64,000 nucleotides of DNA, taken from contig JAWKKE010000009.1 of NCBI GenBank assembly GCA_041393415.1, forward strand, positions 5,814 through 69,813. The letters run 5' to 3'. Below are positions 38,939 to 46,877 of this stretch, in pieces. How positions within the stretch are numbered: the stretch's first letter is position 1; every line of letters starts with the position of its first letter. The stretch is from Thermoleophilia bacterium (GTDB lineage: Bacteria > Actinomycetota > Thermoleophilia > UBA2241). A program made the position numbers and the translations under genes. Below the pieces are notes generated by a model, which saw nothing but the letters and a program-made list of their open reading frames with translations, was not told the origin of the DNA and did not search any database.

Positions 38939-41900
38939 ATGCGTCGCTTGTACGTTCACGCAGGTCTGCGGACTATCGTGCTCACACTACTTACAGTGGT
39001 CACCGTCGCCATGATGGCGCCGCCGGGCGCGGCGGCCGAAACGACGCCCAATGCGTCCGGCCGCTACGACACCCTTGTCTTGCGCGACCTCGGCGGCAAG
39101 CAGGCGGCGCTCGTGCAACTCCTCGCCGACGGCACCAGCTTCACCCAGCGCGAGCTCTGGCGCAGCAAGAAGGGCGCGTTCGACGTGCGCAAGGCGACGT
39201 TTGTCGCCGCCGACGTCAACGGCGACGGCATCGCCGACGGCGTCGTGCTCTACGACCTCGGCCGCAGCCGCTCGCGCCTCCTCATCTACGAGAACAACGG
39301 CTACACCGCCAAGCAGCGCACGGGATGGACTTCACGCGCGGGCGCCTTCGCGCGCACAAACGCCAAGCTCGCCGTCAGCGATCTCGACCGCGACGGGCGC
39401 GACGACCTCCTCGCCCTCTACAAGACCGGTACTGGCGTCGCCCTCTACCGCTTCATCTCCAAGGGCACGAAATTCACGCAGTCGCTCGGCTACTCCACGC
39501 GCAGCGGGCTCACCTGGACGAAGGCTCAACTCGCCGCCGGCGACGTTACCGGCGACGGTCGCGGCGACGGTGTCGTGCTCTACGCCAAGAGCAGTTCGCG
39601 CGCGCAACTCTTCGTCTTCTCGGGCACAGGCACAAAGCTCACCAAGAAGACATACTGGAGCGGCACCTACGTGGCGAGCCGCGCGCGGCTCGCCGTCGGC
39701 GACGCCGACAGCGACGGCCGCGCGGACGTCGTCTGCCTGTATCGGCCCGGTGGAAGCAGCAGGCTCGATGTCTTCCGCTCTAAAGGCAAGAGCTTCGCCG
39801 CGCCGCGCACGTGGTACCAGAACGGCTCGACGCCGGTGCCGGTCACCAGCCGTTTCTGCATCGGCGACGACCGGCGCGACGGCCGCGACGTCGCACCGCG
39901 GCCGCCACCGGCTCACGCACCTGCTTCATCACCTGGAGTTCGACCGGCACGGCCTTCGCCGCAGTCAGGCTTTCCACGGCCGCGTGGGCCGTACGCAAAG
40001 GTCAGCCTCGGTGTGGCCCCAGCGGCCGGTCTCGTCGTCGCCGACGGGACCGAGCCGCTCTCCAACACCACGATGCGCAGTCTGCGCGCGGTGGAAGCCG
40101 ACGGCACATTGGAGTTCGCCAGCAAGACCGGGCAGCTCGCCCGGCTCGAGACCGGCAACGTGCTCCTCTCGGGCGCCACGCCGCAGTTCCCCGACGGCCT
40201 CTGCCGCAAAGTCACGTCCGTGAGCGAACAGGGCGGCCGAGTGGTCGTCGAGACCACCCCCGCCGCCCTCAGTGACGTCATCGACCAGGGCGAGATCGCC
40301 TTCCAGATGAACCTCACCGCCGCCGACCTCCCAGACGACGGCATCGCCGCCCCCGGCGTAAAGCTCATCCGCGACCGCGCGGCGCCCAAGTTCCCCTCCA
40401 CGCCCCTCGGCAGCGCCACCGACGGGTTCGGCTTCTCGCTCACGACCACCATCCTCGGCTTCGCTGAGGCCGAGGGCGAGATATGGCTCGATCCCGACGC
40501 CTACTGCGACTGGGAGATCGGCTGGGGCGGCCTGGAGAGCGCCTACTACCGTCAGGTCCTCAACACGACGACCGACCTCACGGTCAGCATGAAGAAGGAC
40601 TACACCGGCACCAAAGAGATCACCCTGTACAAACGAACGCTCACGGCGATCACCATCATGGCGGGGCCGGTGCCGGTGGTGATCACACCCGAGCTCGAAG
40701 TGAAGGTCGGCGTCGAAGGCGAGATCGTTGCCGGAGTGACAGCGGGAATGACGCTGGGCACGTCGACATGGGCCGAGGTGAGCTACGACGACGGTTGGGG
40801 CCTCGACTACGGCTCCACGTATGACTGCACGCCGCAACCGCCGCAGCTTTTCGGCGGGCTGGAGGTAACCGGCTTCACGAGCGGCGGCCTTGCCTTCGAG
40901 CTCTACGGCGTCGCCGGCCCGGAGGCCGCGCTCAAGCCGTATGTGAAGCTCGAGGCGGCCACCAACGCCGATCCATGGTGGCAGCTCAAAGCCGGGCTGG
41001 ACGGCGAGATCGGCATGAAGGCCGAGCTCCTCGACCACGAGATCGCCAGCAAGGAGTACACGTTCAACTTCTTCGAGTATGTCCTCGACCAAGCCGGCTC
41101 GGACTCGTCCGGCGGCGGCTCGAGCGGCTACGAGATGCCGAGCGTCCGCGGCAAGATCCTCGACGCCAGCAGCGGCCAGGTCGTGCGGTCGGCATCGGTG
41201 GAGATCTCGCAGGGAGACACGACGCTCCGCCAGACGAGCTCGGCCGCCGACGGCACGTACGTCTTCTCTGGGCTCGCCCCGGGCACGTACACCGTCACCG
41301 CCGGCAAGAACGGCTACGCCGACAACACGCGCTCGGTGACCGTGGTCAGCGGGCAGACTACCCTCAACCAAGACGTGCAGCTCACCAGGTTGCAGTTCCA
41401 GGGCGTCAAGGGATACGTCCTCACCGACGCCGGCCACTCCCCCATCTTCCAGGCGCAGGTTGAACTCTACGAGCCCGACGACCGCAGCTACTCTGGCTGG
41501 TGGCACCTCGGAACCGTCTCCACCTTGTCGGACGGCTCCTACGAGTTCACGGGCCTCTCTCCGGGCACCTACCGCCTAGTCGCCAAGCACCCCTACTACT
41601 ACTCCGAGAGCCTCGAGGTGACCATCAGCGGTGGTCAGCTGGCCGAGAACAAGAACCTCTACCTCGTCCACTACAGCAACCAGGGCGTGCACGGACGGGT
41701 AATCGACAGCCTCAACGGACTTCCCGTGAGCGGCGCCAGAGTCGTCGTCTTCGAGGGCGGCGGCGAGGGCGGCTACTTCGAAAGCGAAACCACAACCAGC
41801 GGCGACGGCTCGTTCTTCGTCGACGCGCTCGACAACGAGGGTCTCGCGGTCGGCACACACGGACTCATCATCAGCAAGCAGGGCTACGTGGAGTACCGGC

Positions 41901-42646
41901 GCGACTTCCAGATCTCACGCGGCGCCATCACACAGCTCGGCGACATCAGACTCCAGCAGGTGGGCGGTCACAGCATGAGATCCGAGAGAGGCAGCAGCAT
42001 CATCTGGACCGATGGCGCCCCGACGGCGACAGGTCGAGGCACCTACGAGTTCTGGTACCGGCCGCTGGCGCTCTTCGGAACGGAGTGGGGCAACCAGATC
42101 GCCCAAGTCGCCTGGAGCTACCCCGACTGGCAAGGCACAGGCGCGGCGCAGTACGCCGCCATGGTGATCAGCGCCCAGGAGGTGCCCGTCGGCGGCTCGT
42201 ACGCACCGGTGATCTTCTTCCATGTCGTCGAGAACAAGCAGGGCGCGGACCCCAGTGAACCAGGGACGTATCACACGCTCCAGGGCACCACGCCGCTGAC
42301 GCTCGGAACCTGGTATCACATCGCCGCCCAGTACGGGCCCAACGGCATGAAGCTCTTCGTCAACGGCCATCTCGAGGCCTCCAACTCATACGCCGGCGCG
42401 CCGGAACCGTTTGCCGGCGCCAGCGGCAGCGCCTGGTTCAGCCTCGGCGAGCACTACCTGGATGGCTCAGGACGCCCCCACACCGCCGGCGGCGACTACC
42501 GCGGCCTGCGCGTGTCGGAGTGGGACGAGTACGACGGCAACTTCACGCCGTACGACCTGCCCAGCGCCAACTCGGATACGCTGGTCTACGACGAGCTCGA
42601 CGGATCGACGAACGGCGTCAACGAGGGCTTCGTGCCGACGCCCTGA
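38939..42646 (+). CDS. Large surface protein: FG-GAP repeats, carboxypeptidase-regulatory repeats, LamG-like end
   Basis: 1235 residues. Signal peptide (about 1-32) with Arg-rich start. Four to five FG-GAP/VCBS repeats at about 40-310, each with a calcium-loop motif such as DVNGDGIADG or DLDRDGRDDL. Then a long beta-rich region, three carboxypeptidase-regulatory-like repeats at about 735-1010 (VRGKILDASSGQVVRSASVEI and two more), and a LamG/concanavalin-type domain near 1035-1170 (WYHIAAQYGPNGMKLFVNG). Probably an adhesin or polysaccharide-binding protein on the cell surface. Oddity: about residues 319-354 read with codon use typical of a wrong frame; see findings. Confidence 0.8.
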   Translation: MRRLYVHAGLRTIVLTLLTVVTVAMMAPPGAAAETTPNASGRYDTLVLRDLGGKQAALVQLLADGTSFTQRELWRSKKGAFDVRKATFVAADVNGDGIADGVVLYDLGRSRSRLLIYENNGYTAKQRTGWTSRAGAFARTNAKLAVSDLDRDGRDDLLALYKTGTGVALYRFISKGTKFTQSLGYSTRSGLTWTKAQLAAGDVTGDGRGDGVVLYAKSSSRAQLFVFSGTGTKLTKKTYWSGTYVASRARLAVGDADSDGRADVVCLYRPGGSSRLDVFRSKGKSFAAPRTWYQNGSTPVPVTSRFCIGDDRRDGRDVAPRPPPAHAPASSPGVRPARPSPQSGFPRPRGPYAKVSLGVAPAAGLVVADGTEPLSNTTMRSLRAVEADGTLEFASKTGQLARLETGNVLLSGATPQFPDGLCRKVTSVSEQGGRVVVETTPAALSDVIDQGEIAFQMNLTAADLPDDGIAAPGVKLIRDRAAPKFPSTPLGSATDGFGFSLTTTILGFAEAEGEIWLDPDAYCDWEIGWGGLESAYYRQVLNTTTDLTVSMKKDYTGTKEITLYKRTLTAITIMAGPVPVVITPELEVKVGVEGEIVAGVTAGMTLGTSTWAEVSYDDGWGLDYGSTYDCTPQPPQLFGGLEVTGFTSGGLAFELYGVAGPEAALKPYVKLEAATNADPWWQLKAGLDGEIGMKAELLDHEIASKEYTFNFFEYVLDQAGSDSSGGGSSGYEMPSVRGKILDASSGQVVRSASVEISQGDTTLRQTSSAADGTYVFSGLAPGTYTVTAGKNGYADNTRSVTVVSGQTTLNQDVQLTRLQFQGVKGYVLTDAGHSPIFQAQVELYEPDDRSYSGWWHLGTVSTLSDGSYEFTGLSPGTYRLVAKHPYYYSESLEVTISGGQLAENKNLYLVHYSNQGVHGRVIDSLNGLPVSGARVVVFEGGGEGGYFESETTTSGDGSFFVDALDNEGLAVGTHGLIISKQGYVEYRRDFQISRGAITQLGDIRLQQVGGHSMRSERGSSIIWTDGAPTATGRGTYEFWYRPLALFGTEWGNQIAQVAWSYPDWQGTGAAQYAAMVISAQEVPVGGSYAPVIFFHVVENKQGADPSEPGTYHTLQGTTPLTLGTWYHIAAQYGPNGMKLFVNGHLEASNSYAGAPEPFAGASGSAWFSLGEHYLDGSGRPHTAGGDYRGLRVSEWDEYDGNFTPYDLPSANSDTLVYDELDGSTNGVNEGFVPTP

Positions 42647-42661
42647 CGATAGCGAACTGGC

Positions 42662-43192
42662 ATGATGAACACTGATCAGATCGTCATCACTCCGGTCGGT
42701 GTCGTGCGTAGCGACCAGAAGGAGCTCGTCTGGAGGCCGGAGTCGGGCGCGCTGTCATGGAACGACCGTGTGCGCCGAGAGAGAGCGAGCGCAGAGGCGG
42801 TCTCACGAATCGACATCGATCCGGCGCTGGACGGCATCCTCGACGGCATCGACGAGTACTCACACCTGGTCGTCCTGTGGTGGCCGGACAGGAATCAAGC
42901 AGCGTCCGGCCCGCGAGTGCGCGTGCGGCCGATGGGGCGTCAGGATCTGCCGCTCGTCGGCGTCTTCGCCACACGCAGTCCGATGCGACCCAACTCCATC
43001 CTCGCGACCGTCGTCACGCTCGTGCGGCGTCAAGGCCAGACGCTCGAGGTGAGGGGCCTCGACGCAGTCGACGGCACCCCCATTCTCGACATCAAGCCGC
43101 TGACGCCACACGACTGTCCTCCGGAAGAACGTCGTATACCGGAGTGGCTACAGCGCCTAGACCGCGAACGGGCAGCAGTAGACGACGAGTAG
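42662..43192 (+). CDS. TrmO/TsaA-like family protein
   Basis: 176 residues. IVITPVGVVRS at the start and the DEYSHLVVLWWPDR, RSPMRPNSILATVV and DGTPILDIKP motifs are those of the TrmO/YaeB family, which methylates the t6A base of some tRNAs using S-adenosylmethionine. This member lacks part of the usual N-terminal QPSF region, so substrate may differ. A second, broken copy of the same family lies at 46165-46690. Start ATG at 42662 or 42665; no clear ribosome binding site, 15 bp after the surface protein stop. Confidence 0.8.
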   Translation: MMNTDQIVITPVGVVRSDQKELVWRPESGALSWNDRVRRERASAEAVSRIDIDPALDGILDGIDEYSHLVVLWWPDRNQAASGPRVRVRPMGRQDLPLVGVFATRSPMRPNSILATVVTLVRRQGQTLEVRGLDAVDGTPILDIKPLTPHDCPPEERRIPEWLQRLDRERAAVDDE

Positions 43193-43206
43193 AAGATGAG
43201 CGAATG

Positions 43207-43247
43207 CGCCGCGGGTGGTGAGGCACGATGCCCCACCGCCCGCGGCG
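43207..43247. terminator. Convergent hairpin terminator
   Basis: Two 18-base arms (CGCCGCGGGTGGTGAGGC and its imperfect complement) around a 5-base loop fill the 86 bp between the stops of the trmO-like gene and the peroxiredoxin gene. Confidence 0.7.
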
Positions 43248-43278
43248 TTCCTCACACTGCGAAGCCGGGAGACGTGAC

Positions 43279-43887
43279 TTACTCGTCGGCCGGGCTCCAC
43301 ACCTCCCACACGCGACCCACGAGGTCCGGGCCGGGATGAAGCACCTTCTTACCCGGCTCCCAGCCAGACGGGGTCACCTCGGCGCCCTTGGTGGCGCGCA
43401 CATGCTGGAATGCCTTGAGCTGACGGATCGTCTCCGCCACCTTGCGGCCCACAGGCGGTGTAAGAACCTCCATGGCCTGGACCACGCCGTCGGGATCGAT
43501 GATGAATCGGCCGCGTACATCGACTCCCGCTTGCTCGTCGTACACGCCGAACGCCGTCCCCAGATGCCCCGCCGAGTCGGCGAGCATCGGGAACGGCACG
43601 CCGCCGTCGACCATCTTGGTGAGCTCGTTCTCGTTCCACATCTTGTGGACGAACTGGGAGTCAACGCTGACTGAGAGCACTTCTGCGTCCAGAGCCTGAA
43701 ACTCGCTGTACTTCTCGGCGACCGCCGAGATCTCCGTAGGTCAGACGAAGGTGAAGTCGCCCGGGTAGAAGCACAGGACGACCCAACGCCCGAGCAGATC
43801 GGAGAGCTTGACCTGAGTGAAGGCGCCTTTGTGGTACGCAGGGGCGGCGAAGTCCGGCGCCGGACGACCCACCATGATGCTACTCAC
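43279..43887 (-). CDS. Selenocysteine-containing peroxiredoxin (PrxU type), in-frame TGA
   Basis: 202 residues if the TGA at 43741-43743 is read as selenocysteine. Reading starts at the GTG at 43887 with AAGGAGGAGG before it; the sequence is [13 protein letters not shown], then [19 protein letters not shown], the TGA, then PTEISAV and onward, all in one frame with GC-rich third positions. In peroxiredoxins the TGA slot is the catalytic cysteine of FTFVCPTEI. Downstream of the TGA lies a SECIS-like hairpin (43713-43730). The remainder ([20 protein letters not shown]) matches AhpC/Prx enzymes that reduce peroxides with a thiol donor. An upstream ATG at 43992 would add 35 residues of poorer codon use, so the shorter form is preferred. 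Downstream of mrp on the same strand. Alternative: a nonsense mutation (TGC to TGA). Confidence 0.85.
43713..43730 (-). promoter_or_regulatory. SECIS-like hairpin directly after the in-frame TGA
   Basis: Read leftward, TCTCGGC and GCCGAGA pair perfectly around a GGTC loop. The GGU of the loop lies 17 bases from the UGA, inside the usual 16-37 base range of bacterial SECIS elements, and it lies within the coding sequence as bacterial SECIS do. Confidence 0.75.
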
Positions 43888-43995
43888 GCTTGCCTCCTCC
43901 TTCACGCGCATCGTCGACTCGCCCTTCGCCGTCGGCTGCGCACCGACGACTGACCCAGTTGGACGAGCACAACCGATTGCCGGCTCCTCCATGTC

Positions 43996-44916
43996 TCACG
44001 CACCTCCTTGGCTTGGCTCGCTTTCATCGGACTCGGAATCAGCATAACAGTCCTCATCGGCAGTTCCGCCGACCACAGCGACGACAACGTCGCTGAACGC
44101 CTGCGCCGCCGGCAAGTCCGTGCCCGAGAGCACGAACGGGTTGCCGCTGTCGCCTCCCTCTCCGATGCGCGGATCGAGCGGGATGCGGGCCACAAGCGGG
44201 ACGTTCATCTCGCGCGCCAGCCTCTCCCCTCCCGGCCCCGGGAAGGCAGTGACCGACGAGCCGCAGTGCGGACAGACGAGGTAGCTCATGTTCTCGACGA
44301 TTCCGAGCACGGGCACCGAGAGCTGCCGGCAGAAGTTGATCGAGCGGCGCACGTCGGCGAGAGCGACGTCCTGCGGCGTCGTGATGACCAGGGCGCCGTA
44401 CACGTCGGGCACAAGCTGGAGCACCGAGAGCGGCTCGTCGCCGGTGCCCGGCGGAAGATCGATGATGAGGTAGTCGAGCTCGCCCCACTCGGTCTCGCCG
44501 AGCAGTCGCATGATCGACGAGTACTTGAGCGGGCCGCGCCAGATCACCGCGTCGTCGTCGCTACGCAGAAAGTACTTGATCGACATGACGGCGATTCCCT
44601 GACCGGCCGACACCGGCAGCATGCCCTCAGCGCCCGGCACAATATGCGCCGACTCGCACCCGAGAAGCTGTGGCACACTGGGCCCGTGCAGATCCGCGTC
44701 GAGGATGCCGACGCGCAGACCCCGTCGCGCCAGAGCGACGGCGAGGTTGACGGCCACCGTGCTCTTGCCCACGCCGCCTTTGCCGGAGAGGACGGCGATC
44801 GTACGTCCAATGTGCTCAAACCGGCGCTGTATCAGTTCCTCGCCCGAGGGTTGTTCCGCCGCGGGCTGAGCTTGAGCTGCGCGGCGATCGTCGTCGCCGG
44901 AATGTCGCTCGTTCAA
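43996..44916 (-). CDS. Mrp/NBP35-family Fe-S cluster scaffold ATPase
   Basis: 306 residues. SGKGGVGKSTVAVNLA near residue 42 is the deviant Walker A of MinD/Mrp ATPases; CPHCG near residue 218 is the conserved cluster-binding CxxC. Mrp proteins carry a labile iron-sulfur cluster and pass it to target enzymes. TTG start with GGCAGGA upstream. Divergent from the metallo-hydrolase gene, and the peroxiredoxin follows 108 bp downstream on the same strand, so the two may form one operon. Confidence 0.9.
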   Translation of the reverse strand: MNERHSGDDDRRAAQAQPAAEQPSGEELIQRRFEHIGRTIAVLSGKGGVGKSTVAVNLAVALARRGLRVGILDADLHGPSVPQLLGCESAHIVPGAEGMLPVSAGQGIAVMSIKYFLRSDDDAVIWRGPLKYSSIMRLLGETEWGELDYLIIDLPPGTGDEPLSVLQLVPDVYGALVITTPQDVALADVRRSINFCRQLSVPVLGIVENMSYLVCPHCGSSVTAFPGPGGERLAREMNVPLVARIPLDPRIGEGGDSGNPFVLSGTDLPAAQAFSDVVVAVVGGTADEDCYADSESDESEPSQGGA

Positions 44917-44954
44917 TGGATCCTGCCTTCCCGATGAGTTCCTGCTACAGTATA

Positions 44955-44966
44955 GGGCATATGCCC
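44955..44966. promoter_or_regulatory. GCATATGC-type palindrome at the metallo-hydrolase start
   Basis: GGGCATATGCCC is a perfect 12-bp palindrome containing the ATG start codon of the metallo-beta-lactamase gene. A TATAGG element lies directly before it and the mrp start is 39 bp to the left, so one bound regulator could affect both divergent genes. Confidence 0.6.
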
Positions 44967-45698
44967 ACTAGTGCCGCAGACGTCACGATCTTGTTCGACA
45001 ACGAGGCGAGCACCCCCGGCCTTACGGCCCTGTGGGGGTTCGCGGCGCTGATCGAGATCGGTGCGTTACGGATTCTGTTCGACACCGGCAGCAACGGCCG
45101 CGTGCTCTTGCGGAACATGGCCGCCCTGGGACTCCGGAGCGACGCGCTCGACATGCTCTTCCTCTCCCACGCCCACTGGGATCACAGCGGCGGCATCGAC
45201 TCGGTGCTTGAGCTCAACGAACGCATCACCGTCGTACTGCACGACGGGTTCTCCTTGCACTTCATCGAGGATCTGCGCCGACTCTGCGGCGAGGTGATCG
45301 TCGTCGGCGCCGACCCGCAGGAACTGGCGCCCGGCGTCTTCAGCACTGGCAGACTCGACGGTCCGCCGGCCGAGCACGGCATGGTGCTCGACGTCGGCGG
45401 CATCAGCGCGACCGTCGCTGGCTGTGCCCACCCGGGCGTCGAACGCATCGTGGCGAGCGGCGGCGCGCTCCTGGGGAGGCCGGTCGACTGGGCGATCGGC
45501 GGCTTTCATCTCCTCGCGACGGAACCGCCGGAAGTCGACCGGCGCATTCACAGATTGCGCGCCCTAGGTGTGACGAACGTGGTGCCGACGCATTGCACCG
45601 GTGAGGCGGCCCAGCACGCCTTTCGGGCCGCCTACGGCGAGCACTGCCACACCGGCGGCGTCGGTCGCCGCTTCGCGCTCGCCGCTCCACAACTCTGA
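44961..45698 (+). CDS. Metallo-beta-lactamase-fold hydrolase
   Basis: 245 residues. The zinc motif HAHWDHSGG near residue 69 is complete, with further conserved histidines (CAHPG and THCTG). Sequence resembles the MBL proteins found next to Mrp and NifX-like genes in anaerobes. The ATG at 44961 lies inside the palindrome, with no Shine-Dalgarno site, so the mRNA may be leaderless; the frame is open upstream to 44916. Function in cofactor metabolism is inference from context. Confidence 0.85.
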   Translation: MPTSAADVTILFDNEASTPGLTALWGFAALIEIGALRILFDTGSNGRVLLRNMAALGLRSDALDMLFLSHAHWDHSGGIDSVLELNERITVVLHDGFSLHFIEDLRRLCGEVIVVGADPQELAPGVFSTGRLDGPPAEHGMVLDVGGISATVAGCAHPGVERIVASGGALLGRPVDWAIGGFHLLATEPPEVDRRIHRLRALGVTNVVPTHCTGEAAQHAFRAAYGEHCHTGGVGRRFALAAPQL

Positions 45699-45732
45699 CC
45701 GCAGCCACGTCCTCGTACTCCCCTGTTCGCCC

Positions 45733-45773
45733 TTGACACTCCTCCTCAGGCTCGTATACTGAGCATATGCTCA
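45733..45773 (+). promoter_or_regulatory. Promoter with overlapping palindromic operator of the DUF5320-like gene
   Basis: TTGACA (45733-45738) and TATACT (45755-45760) are 16 bp apart, and the 14-bp palindrome TGAGCATATGCTCA runs from 45760 to 45773, over the expected start of transcription. A repressor at this site would block initiation directly. AAAGGAGG lies before the ATG at 45799. Confidence 0.75.
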
Positions 45774-45798
45774 TAATACAGACTGCAAAGGAGGATTC

Positions 45799-46158
45799 AT
45801 GCCTCATGGAGACAGCACTGGGCCCAGAGCCGCAGGACGCATGACAGGCCGCGGAGCAGGCTACTGTGGCGGCGGCAACGCGCCCGGCTACGAGAGTTCC
45901 CCCGGCGGCGGCCGGCGCGGCGGCGTTTCTCCCGAAGGAGTTTCGACGTGGCCGCGGCCACCGCAGTCGCTTCCTGGCCACCGGGCTGACCGGTTGGGAA
46001 CGCGAGTCCGCGGCCCTGGTCCGCGTTCGATCGCTCCGCCGGCCACGCCGGACAGCTCTCACGAGCGCGATTGTCACCCTGCGAGCACACAAAACGAGCG
46101 TATCGAGCGGGCGCTCGGCGACATCCGTCAGCGCCTGGCGGACCTTGAGGCCAAGTGA
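45799..46158 (+). CDS. DUF5320-like small Gly/Arg-rich protein with compensating frameshifts
   Basis: The frame is open (119 residues). The start MPHGDSTGPRAAGRMTGRGAGYC matches the N-terminus of DUF5320 proteins, found in Mrp/NifX clusters, and the C-terminal helix (NERIERALGDIRQRLADLE) is also typical. The middle as written is not: codon use is poor, while the +1 frame there reads RRGRGHRSRFLATGLTGWERESAAL, which is the missing DUF5320 segment. The gene thus appears shifted to +1 and back, by indels near 45930-45950 and 46030-46090. It is either damaged or contains sequence errors. DUF5320 function is unknown. Confidence 0.6.
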   Translation: MPHGDSTGPRAAGRMTGRGAGYCGGGNAPGYESSPGGGRRGGVSPEGVSTWPRPPQSLPGHRADRLGTRVRGPGPRSIAPPATPDSSHERDCHPASTQNERIERALGDIRQRLADLEAK

Positions 46159-46164
46159 CGTACA

Positions 46165-46690
46165 CCACAGCACCGTGGCTGACGGCGGCGGGAAGCCCAG
46201 CACAGCGACGCAGGACCTTCAGGTTCATCGGCGTCGCACCTGACCGGGATGCGCAGCACCCCGGTGCAGCCCTTCTTTCGCCGCGGGCAACGCCGGACGT
46301 ATCGAGATTCTGATGCGTTCGCCGATGGTCTCGACCGACGTCGACGGCTTCTCGCACATCCACGTCCTGTACTGGCTGCACAAGCGCCAAGCCCAGCAGC
46401 GCTGCACGCGTCGTCCCCTTCCTCGACACCGAGCCACACGGAATTCCGCGACGGTCGCCAAACCGGCCCAACGCCATCGGACTGAGCGTCCTACGCCCGT
46501 TGCGCGGCACGGGACCACGCTCGTCGTCGAAGACGTCGACATCCTGACGGCACGCCAGTGCTCGACATCAAGCCCTACTTCGCACGCCTGACGCCCGCCA
46601 CGACGCGCGCAGCGGATGGGTCGACAATTGTCGACGAAGACGCACACCGTGGTCAGAGCGCCTGGCAGGACACACGCCTGACGATCCAGA
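46165..46690 (+). pseudogene. Degraded trmO-family gene
   Basis: Recognisable TrmO pieces occur in order but in different frames: FRFIGV (about 46206), PSFAAGNAGRIEIL (about 46290), DVDGFSHIHVLYWLHK (about 46340), VVPFLDTEPHGI and NRPNAIGLSVLRP (about 46410-46490), GTTLVVEDVDIL, DGTPVLDIKPYFAR (about 46548-46590), DARHDARSGW (about 46600). At least four indels separate them, so no full protein can be made. The complete family member in the window is at 42662-43192. Confidence 0.85.
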
Positions 46691-46820
46691 CGTCACAGCG
46701 GTTCAGGCGCCCTGGCTGGCGCGCGTGGCGCGGCTCAGAGCGACACGCCGCACGCGACGGGGCTCCCGCCACGTTTCTCCCACTCCGGGCCGCCGCTTGT
46801 ACCGCGCCCACATTGGCGGC

Positions 46821-46830
46821 GAGCATATGC
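46821..46830. promoter_or_regulatory. Palindrome half-match GAGCATATGC upstream of the MinD-ATPase relic
   Basis: The core GCATATGC is intact and followed by a TTATAT-like stretch and by AGAGGAGG before the GTG at 46878, as at the intact sites in this cluster. It marks the former promoter of the relic. Confidence 0.5.
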
Positions 46831-46877
46831 CCCTTATATCGACCCCTACAGGCTTCACGCAGAGAGGAGGTAGCGCA

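Noticed and set aside
43738..43992. Reading the peroxiredoxin TGA as a true stop with two separate short genes
   Set aside because: Both halves are one family in one frame, the second half has no ribosome binding site or start at the right place, and a SECIS-like hairpin follows the TGA. A nonsense mutation remains possible and is stated as the refuting case.
43888..43992. Peroxiredoxin start at the ATG at 43992
   Set aside because: A good ribosome binding site exists (inside the mrp 3' end) but the extra 35 residues have weaker codon use and do not resemble the family; GTG 43887 has AAGGAGGAGG at proper distance.
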